Source: Paralichthys olivaceus (taxonomy: Eukaryota; Chordata; Actinopteri; Pleuronectiformes; Paralichthyidae). Taken from it: a stretch of 64,000 nucleotides of DNA. This document shows, piece by piece, positions 56,270 through 64,000 of this stretch. Location: assembly GCF_024713975.1 (NCBI RefSeq), contig NC_091097.1:8934361-8998360 (forward strand), in the 5' to 3' direction. Every line of letters begins with the position of its first letter. The stretch's first letter is position 1. A program made the translations under genes and the position numbers. Below the pieces are notes generated by a model that saw only the letters and a program-made list of their open reading frames with translations, was not told where the DNA came from and did no database searches.

Positions 56270-59200
56270 TCACAGAGAGTTGCCAGGGGTGAGGTCCTTA
56301 TTCACAGGCTCGCTACCCTCCTCCTCATCGAGGCTGCAGCTGTCAAGGCTACGACCGCTGGGCTTGAGAACCCCAGAGGGGAGGGTGAGGGAACTCAGGG
56401 GGGTGGGAGAGGAGGGAGACAGGGATGGAGTAGGGGTGGTGGGTGAGGAAGAGGAGGAAGAGGAGGCAGTAGGAGTAGGAGAAGAGGACTTGCTGCTGGG
56501 CAGAGGCAAGGAGGAAGCTCGCTGCTCGCGCAGAAGCCGGTGATGACGGAGGGTGGAGGAGAGGAGCAGGGCCTCTGCGCTCAAGCCGGAGGCGGTCAGG
56601 CTTGCCAGCAGCGCCTTTGCTTGACTAGGGGAGGCTGTCAAGGACGGTATTCCCCCCTCCTTGTGGTGCTTCCTCGGGCCAGGGGTAAACGCTGTTGAAG
56701 GAGAGGCCGCTCGACTTGAGAAAATGCCCGTTTTGATGCCAGAGAGGTATGGTTCAATACTGCTGCTGGTTCTGTTGGTCCCCAAGGCCTTCAGGGTAGA
56801 GCAGGGACACAGGAGACAGGAGGTGGGAGGGTTGGAATGTAAAGAGATGATGTTTTTTAAAGGATCAAAAGGGGAAATCATGAAAAACTTAAGTCTTACA
56901 AACAGTTGTGGCTGGGCACTGTCCCCTTCAGGCTCCTTCCCTCACCAATACAGTCAAACATGCCCGTGCACGCATGCTTGCACACATACACTCACACACG
57001 TCCACAAATGCACACAGACTGGCGTTCAGGGTTGATTTTAGAAAACACTTGAGATGTGAAGGGAGTTAATAAAGTAAAAAGGAGGCAGATGGAGATGTGT
57101 CATCGGGTGAACATGAGAAGAAGGAGACTGAAGAGGCCGGACACGGAGAGGTGGCTCACTGCTGCAGGGTCACAGTTGCAGAGGGTGGACGGGCCAGGAA
57201 ATGCAGAGTGCGGGGGTTTTCACGCAGGGTGAAGGGTTGGGTGAGGTCGTGCCGCAGGAACAAGTGTCAACAGGAGACATGTAGTGGGGGGGTAAAGGGT
57301 TGGAAGGGTGAGGGAGAGGGGGAAACAGGAAACAAGAGACAAACACAGGAGATCGTTATTGGGGTTGATATCAGCATGTTTGATGTGAGCCACAAGACAG
57401 GCCGACATCTACACATGGTGACCAAACCTTTAAACACAACTTTTGTCATAGGGCGCAACAGTGAAGGTGGTCAACTGCAAACTACGCCTTTGACCATCTT
57501 TATTTTGGCACTTGTTTTTAATGATAGTCCTTCATTAAAAAAAGTGCAAAATACTCTCCCGGACACACAGCATCTCCCCTTCAGTCCTTTCATGTAATGC
57601 TGGAATCAGCCAGTAGGGAGCACTGTTCCAACATGTGAAACTTGAGGGTAACACATTCACAGCATGTGTCTCTCTCTTTTACAGGTGGAGCTAAGTTGAA
57701 TCTGACAGAAACAGCGTGTATGTTTTATATGCGGGGAACACAAAAAGCAATATGTAAGACAGGTTTAGAAAAGAGAGAGTCAATTTTACACTTAATGTTA
57801 AACTATTCAAGTTGTATTTATGTTTTTCATAAGGGGAAACAGGGAAAAGTTTTTTCTCTGCAATAAAAATGTAAATAGTCTTTGTATGAGGGATAATGAG
57901 GATTAGTCCTGTATGAGCAGGTGTTCTAGTCTAGACCGCACTGCTGGGAGGGTTTCACCTGCTCTGTTGCAGTTCCAGAGTCCGTGCTGTGCCAACCATC
58001 CCCAGAGCAGTGCTGCTCCTTCTGCTCGAGGAACCTCTCTCAAGCCCGGCCGACACGTTTATTCTGGTGTGTGGGTGCGGCAAAACGGCAGCCGCCCTTC
58101 ATCTCTCAGAGCGTCCTGCCAAAAAGTCTCCCTCACAGGACAGGCTTTCACAACCTTTACCTCATGCCCAGCACCTTTAATTAGGCCGCTTTGCCGCCAG
58201 AAGTAATAAGAAGCCAAATGGGAAAATGAATTGCGGTTTGGAGGCGTGAAAGTGATTCACATTGTCGTGCCCTCCTTGATCTGTGCCAAAGCAAATGGGG
58301 AGAAATTGTGGTTTTGAACTGTCTGTTCCTATCCGGCACATTGATTTGAAGAATCCTCATGCCTGAAATGCTCTAATGCCTCTCAGTGAAGCTCTGGTGC
58401 GGGCTCAGCGGCACAGAGCACCATCATAGAGGCTCTGTTAATTTTAACACCTGCAATTAACATAGACAGATACCATCAGAGTCCAATCTAACAACAAACC
58501 TGATACTCAAAACATCAACATTAATTAAAGGCATCTACGCCTCCAGAGCTTCAGGATCCGGATCTGACACTACTCTGCTATTATTATTATTAGCATTACT
58601 ACTACTATTGCTGCTATAATCAATAACACCAATATATCTGTAAGTATCATTATTTTCACTATGACAACCACTCTGACGGAGCCTGAATATGATGGTTATG
58701 CAACTGTTCTTGGTCTCTCTCTCATTCTGTGGTTAACCCTGACTCCAGAGCTGGAGGAGCTATTATTATAATAGTTATTATTACTATTATTATTAGTAGT
58801 AGTAGTATTATCACTACTATTATGTGGTGCCACTTTAACATTATTAAACATCATTAACAACACCATTACATCTATAATTATCATTTGGATTATTTTCCTT
58901 TTCACAACCAGTCTGAAAGAGCTTAATCACTTACACAACTGTTCCTGGTCTCTCTCTCCCTCTCTTCACCCCCCCCCTCCTCTCTCCCCTAATTTTCTCC
59001 GCTCACCCCAACCAGTCGAGGTGGACGGCCCCCCACATTTAGGTTGGCTGTATTAGAGGTTTTTTCCTGTTTTTTTTCCTCCACTGTCGTCAGTGCTTGC
59101 TCGTTGTGGGAGCTGTTGTTTCTCTGTAATATTGTAAGGTCTCGACCTCACTATGTAAAGCGCCTTGAGATAATGTAAGCTGTGATTTGGAGCGAGTAAC

Positions 59201-60301
59201 ATTGAATTGAATTGGATTGAATGCTTCTACGCTGTTTTCAGAGGTATTTCGTGGATTGTGGACATGTGGTATAGCCAAATCCAAAAAGTGGTGCCAGCGT
59301 GTCTCGTTTTATCCAACTACACTGGGTTCAGAGTGAGGTCTAAAAAAATGTTTAACTGTCTCAAGCACCAGCTGCCTTTTATTTATCGCTGCTGTTAATC
59401 TTCAGATTCTGCCAGAGCCACTATTTTTAAAGGTATTAAGATATTCAGATCATCTAATGCATTAGCTGGGGGTGGGACAACAACTGGGACCACAAGCTAA
59501 TTTCTTGAGATCGAGCCCCCACACAAAACGCCCTAGAAATGTAAATTATAATTTGTTCAGAGGAGACAAAAGAGAACTGAAACACCAACGGGAGCTGGAA
59601 GGAGGGGGAAAGTTTGGGGTTACGGTTAGGGAGCAGTGTCCAGGGAAGGTTTAAGAGAAGAGTCACCTTTACCTTTAGCTGTGGGCCGAGTAGAGATGTC
59701 ACCCAAGGTGGGCATGTCTGATTGTCAGAACAACAGTATCAGTCAAAATGTGATAAGCAGGGGTGAGTTTGAATGTAAAATGTGGGTGAGGGGAAGTAAC
59801 TGCCTCATATTGGAATCATTTTTATATTATAGCTCAATGATAAAACATAAATCAATCTGTGGTTCCCAGAATGAAAGGTGCCAGATGAATGTGACTGATT
59901 GAACGTTGCAGATTCTACACAAATGTTTTCTTCAAAATAACCTGCTTCAATTTTTAGTTGCAGAATGCATCATGTCTTATTTCTTAGTGGCAATAATTAG
60001 GATTCATTTTCAGAAAAGTCAGACGTCTGATGAGATAAATAAAGAAATGGTTGCTGAAGTGAACGTAGAGTTTACAAAAGTTTCTAAATAGCTCTTAAAG
60101 GCTGTATGCAAATGAGCCAGCCGCCTGGATAATTTGATGAGATGAACTGCAGAAAATCAGCATGTTTTTCCAATGCAGTGCGTGTTCAGCTGCCTTATGC
60201 CGAATTTGAAAATATTCAGGAGACAGATTTTGCTTCATCCATCTGTAAATAGAATTGTCAGGATCTGTGCTGTTCTCTTGGTTGGACATTGAAGGTGCCA
60301 G

Positions 60302-60335
<34 letters not shown>

Positions 60336-62909
60336 AAAAAAAGAAGACAAAAATCAAAGGCTATTGAAAATGCAACAGCTTGTGGAAAACGACAACACAA
60401 CACTCGATTCTCAGCATCGTGACTTCACTAAGGTTTCAACAGGGTTTCAAAATATTTGTGCTGTTGTTTTCCATTGACTGGGGTTTTCCCCTTTGTTATG
60501 AAATGAGCTAAATTTCAAATAAATAAAAAAGGCATTACAAATAAAATAAATGATACATTGACATTACACTGACTCACAACCACTTAGTTATTTGGGTGGC
60601 ATATGCAGTCTTGTTAAGCTTATATAATTAAAAATCTGGGTTTATTATCAGCTAGATAGTAGATTCACAATTATTTTTATTCCAACTAACATAAGATAAG
60701 TGGCTAAATCTGCTTAAGAGACAGGGGAATGGTATTAGCTGTGAGGCATACAATAAAAGCATTCATAAAATGTACAAGCATGAAATATATAAGTATGTTT
60801 TATGGTGCATAATGATATGAAATAATAACAGATATTTGAAAAAAAGTGTCTTTTAGAAACACAAAAGAATGATAAATGAGTTTATTCGAGTTTATTCATG
60901 TGACTATTAAATATTGAACTTTATGGTGCCCAGTACAAGTTTGAATTTTATATCTGCTTAATAAGTAGTACTAGTAATAGTGATCTTGGTATTAAGAGTA
61001 ATAAAACCACATTGGCTGGCAGCTGTATATTGAGAGAGCTCAGATTTCCTGATAAATGTCCTGTGCTCTAGTTTGACAGTTTGATCTCTCTACAGCTCGC
61101 TGCACGCCAAACTTCAAAATGCCACAAATCTCAGTTACTGGCACATTGCGAAGACAGCTCAATGTTTATTCTCTTGGTTTCGGTCAGTGTTGTGATTTGT
61201 CATGCAGTTGCAGTTATGTTCCCACCTCAAACGGTGTGGCATCGACTTCCCACGCAAACAATTAGCTCCGAGTGTCCACTCCCTTTTTCACTGTGACTGT
61301 TTTCAACAACTCTGAGAATGAGGAGTGTGTGCCATGTGCGACTGTCATACTAGAATAACGGGATTAGTTTTACTCCCATCAGACAAGTGTGAGAAGCCAT
61401 TCTGCTTTCAAATCACAGGGAATAAAAGACTCTGACTGGCGGAGTGAAAAGGAGAAAGGGGCAGTGTGTGTAAATTGCAAAGGGCAGAAAGCGGAAGAAG
61501 GAAGTAGACATAGAGAAGAGGAAACGTGAAAAGACTTAATGACGGTGAAAGATAACTGTCCACTTCATATTGAATAATCAGTGATTGCCAGACTCGAGGG
61601 GCGATTATCCCACAGAGCTGGAGAGATTCCCTCCTATCGTCTCTCAGTCTGAGGCGATCAAAGCTTCATTATTCCCCCCATCTCCCAAATCTCTCTCTCT
61701 GTGCCCAACACATTTATGTCCCTGCAATCTCCAAGAATGAATTTGTGTGTGAACGGTCTGTCACATTCTGAGCAGTATGGAGGTTTAGGTGCACTTCACT
61801 GCTCCTGTTATTTTTTAAATTACATTGACATTAAACCTTTTTTCCTCCCCTGTGCACGGGCATGGTGCACATATCTTCCTTTGGCTTTCTGGACTGACAT
61901 GCTTCAACAGTTCAATTTCCTGGGCCCTGGAGACCATCACGCATCCTTATGTCCAGTCTTTTTCTACGTTCAAGCACTAAAATGCTTGCAAATTAAAGTT
62001 AAAAAAAAGATGTCAGAGTCAGCTATAAGGCAAATGTATAAGAACAGATGTATAGAGGAAAGCTTTAGAAAGTTTTATAAATTAATGTCTCACTTGCTTT
62101 CCAAAATTAAACACGATGTTCTGCATGGATGGGCTGATATCCTAATCAACACAAACAGGCAACATTTAACATTTTTAAATCCAATAAAACCAAATTCAAG
62201 ACTTGCACCATTATTTTATGCTAATATGTAAAACTAATTAAACACGTTTGTGCTTTTTGATGGGTGTAGATCATTGACTGTATAAAGATGGTCAACCTGT
62301 CTCAACTTCTTTTTAATTGAACAAAAAATTAAGCCAAAATATCCTGAATAAAGGTGCTGCCATCTCTCATCTTTGGCAAAAATGTCTTTACATGTACTTT
62401 GACTTTGACGCACACTTTGTTAAATGTTGAAAGTTTGCTGAAGTTGTGTGGCTATGATGAACAAGGTCATCAAATGCACTTATTATATCGTATATGTGAC
62501 AAATGTTTTTAATATCGTTCCACATCCATCCCATCTGTCTTGATTTATAACAGACATGGGTCATTACCTCTATTTGCCCCAATTGCAGACTGAGAACACA
62601 TTGATATGAATTGTCTTCCCATTATGATAATCATCTTCATTTATGTGCAAGGTTTCTAGAAATAATGACTCTGACCTGGGCTAACTACCAAAAAAGGCAG
62701 CGAATAGTATCCAGAAAGTACGGTACTGTCCCATCTACGCCCACTGGCCCAAACAATGTTAAAGATAATACCTGCTGCTGGCCCTGGATCTTCACAAAGT
62801 CCTCTCTTTTGCCGCCTTTAGTCTTGTCTGTGCTGTTCTGCTGCAGGTGCTTCAGCTTGGAGGTAGCTGAGGTGTGGAGAACTTTACCGACGCTGGAGAC
62901 ATTCCCTCC
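56270..62909 (-). CDS. Unidentified Ser/Pro-rich protein, last two coding exons (5' part outside window)
   Basis: I do not recognise this gene. Exon 62909-62772 (46 codons) has an acceptor CTCCTCAG and donor CAG|GTATTA. The other two frames contain stops; the open one includes SSVGKVLHTSATSKLKHLQQ and GGKREDFVKIQGQQQ. The next exon, 56788-56270 (172 codons plus TGA), has acceptor CTACCCTGAAG and is also phase 0, so the two join cleanly. It reads ALGTNRTSSSIEPYLSGIK, then a predicted helical stretch (AKALLASLTASGLSAEALLL, then LRHHRLLREQR). A long Ser/Thr/Pro-rich low-complexity tail follows, ending in an acidic patch and GNSL. No catalytic motif, membrane segment or zinc site is visible. The tail suggests the disordered C-terminus of a larger signalling or cytoskeletal protein. 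Further exons should lie right of 64000. FMNL1 is its convergent neighbour. Confidence 0.65.
58580..59225 (+). mobile_element. Teleost retroposon with ATTGA-type tail and duplicated 5' part
   Basis: The 3' part has CAACCAGTCGAGGTGGACGG, a T-rich TTTTTTCCTGTTTTTTTTCC stretch, CACTGTCGTCAGTGCTTGCT and AAGCGCCTTGAGATAATGTA. It ends in ATTGAATTGAATTGGATTGA (about 59201-59221), a target-like tail common in fish retroposons. The 5' part, an ATT/AGT-rich block followed by ACTGTTC(T/C)TGGTCTCTCTCTC, occurs twice (about 58580-58725 and 58760-58960). The family name could not be checked. Confidence 0.65.
60304..60333. repeat. poly-C tract
   Basis: About 30 consecutive C residues on +, followed directly by nine A. 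On the minus strand, which is the transcribed strand of the surrounding gene, this is G30. Confidence 0.9.
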
Positions 62910-64000
62910 CTGAGGAGAGCAGGAAAGACAGTGTGAATCAGAGCGAGGAAACGCAGTACATGGTAGTACATTTCATTTGTCCTCTTCAGCGGCTTTAGCT
63001 TATGCCAAACAAACACATAAAACTCCCGATTGCCTGATTCCAGCAAGCAAGTCTGTCCCCTGAGACCAATGAGGTTCAGCCAATCTAAAACTGAACTATC
63101 CACTTCACAGGGTTTTAGCATCTATCAGTAGAAAATGACAAAGTGAAGAATAGAGGAACGCAGCATCAAAACTGACATTGCATAGCCTAGCCTCACTGCA
63201 GGATCTGCGAGGCAGTGTGCTTAATGATCTTTCCCGCTGAGTTACTCTGTCAACTGAATCTAATACGCACAAAAACAAACAGACATTCAGTCAACTTTCC
63301 ATCCAGCTGTGCCTCCTCTGCACACACAGACATTAGCTGAAAGCAAAACTAATAAAAGATTAACTGTACTAGTCTCAAATTACACATTTTTCTTGGCTAT
63401 GGTCATTTCTGTGCCTCTTCCTTCCTCGCTCTCTTGATGTAATGCATAATTTTGAAATATATACGCTATACTTAATCATTGATGGATGAATCCTCATTCA
63501 ATTGTCCTGATTAAAAACTGAGCAGTAATGGGGCTTGAAAGTGGATCACTTGTCAGTGTGAATTTGGTGAGTGCGCAAGCAAATGTCGAACAAGAGCAGG
63601 ATGAGGGGTCATGTTGAAATGATGAACGTGGGTGAAGTTGAGGGTGATGAAATAATGTGTCAAGAAACTGTAATCCTCATCCAGTGCCTGTGGGAATGCT
63701 CCCCGGCTCGACATCAGAGGGCTGAAACGCACCATGACAGTGGAACTGTCAAGTGTTGCAGCCCTGCCCTGAGTGGGAGGCTACATTAGGAGCAACAGGG
63801 GATACTATGCTGGCTGTCAGGACACCTCAGCAAACCAGCTGAGATGGCAATGCAATTTTGATTATCACCACTCTTTAGCTGAGTTAAAGGCTGCTGGAGG
63901 TGAGTTGAAAGGAGACTAATCGCAATGTCTGGTAATTGACTTAAACATGAAGTCAGTAGATATTAACAGGAAGTGTATTAAAAGTGGTTTTGGCTTTGGT

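Larger units (their letters stand above)
56789..62771. other. Intron of the unidentified minus-strand gene
   Basis: About 6 kb without a supportable exon. It holds a retroposon cluster (58580-59225) and a poly-C tract (60304-60333). Open frames on + at 57097-57597 and 61701-62231 were examined and rejected. From 62910 to 64000 I also see no exon. Confidence 0.5.

Noticed and set aside
56204-56543. Plus-strand Gly/Glu-rich frames opposite the last exon of the unidentified gene
   Set aside because: They are low-complexity antisense of a Ser/Pro-rich coding exon that has a good acceptor and matching phase on the minus strand.
57097-57597. 166-codon plus-strand frame
   Set aside because: Composition is basic and low-complexity, no domain is visible, no splice partners exist, and it lies in an intron of the minus-strand gene.
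61701-62231. 176-codon plus-strand frame, the longest unexplained one on the right side
   Set aside because: It opens on GTG rather than ATG, has an A/T-driven composition, shows no recognisable motif, and has no upstream or downstream exon. A chance frame is more likely; a protein search would settle it.

Overview
This window is vertebrate nuclear DNA, most probably from a percomorph teleost fish. The genes are split into many short exons with GT-AG introns. The non-coding DNA carries teleost-type tRNA-derived SINEs, a fish-type short MITE family, microsatellites and retroposon tails. There are no operons, phage or CRISPR arrays.

Six genes can be read by joining exons in frame. From left to right: (1) the 3' half of PLEKHH3 (+, about 725-6967, MyTH4 plus FERM, 5' end outside the window); (2) a complete gamma-tubulin gene, TUBG1 (-, 16596 down to 10327, 11 exons, 451 aa); (3) RETREG3/FAM134C (+, 18132-23375, 9 exons, 498 aa), an ER-phagy receptor; (4) PSMC3IP/HOP2 (+, 25627-28632, 8 exons, 212 aa), a meiotic recombination factor; (5) MLX (-, 37177 down to 31028, 8 exons, 246 aa), a bHLH-zip transcription factor; (6) FMNL1 (+, 38764-50608, 25 exons, 1109 aa), a diaphanous-type formin. 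At the right edge two phase-compatible exons on the minus strand (62909-62772 and 56788-56270) form the 3' end of a seventh gene that I could not identify. It appears to have a very long 3' UTR reaching to about 51.6 kb.

Genes 1-5 have the same order and relative orientations as the human 17q21.2 cluster MLX-PSMC3IP-RETREG3-TUBG1-(TUBG2)-PLEKHH3, read inverted and with a single gamma-tubulin. FMNL1 is a 17q21.31 gene in human, so the MLX/FMNL1 junction is a rearrangement relative to mammals. The genes share a chromosome block, not a pathway. TUBG1/RETREG3 and MLX/FMNL1 are head-to-head pairs. PLEKHH3/TUBG1, PSMC3IP/MLX and FMNL1/unknown are tail-to-tail.

The most unusual non-genic structures are a nest of interleaved perfect inverted repeats at 16.93-17.56 kb, three tandem ~0.3 kb copies at the FMNL1 3' end that supply poly(A) signals on both strands, three copies of one MITE family in different states of decay, and a GC-AG intron in TUBG1. 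I saw no convincing new multi-gene system.
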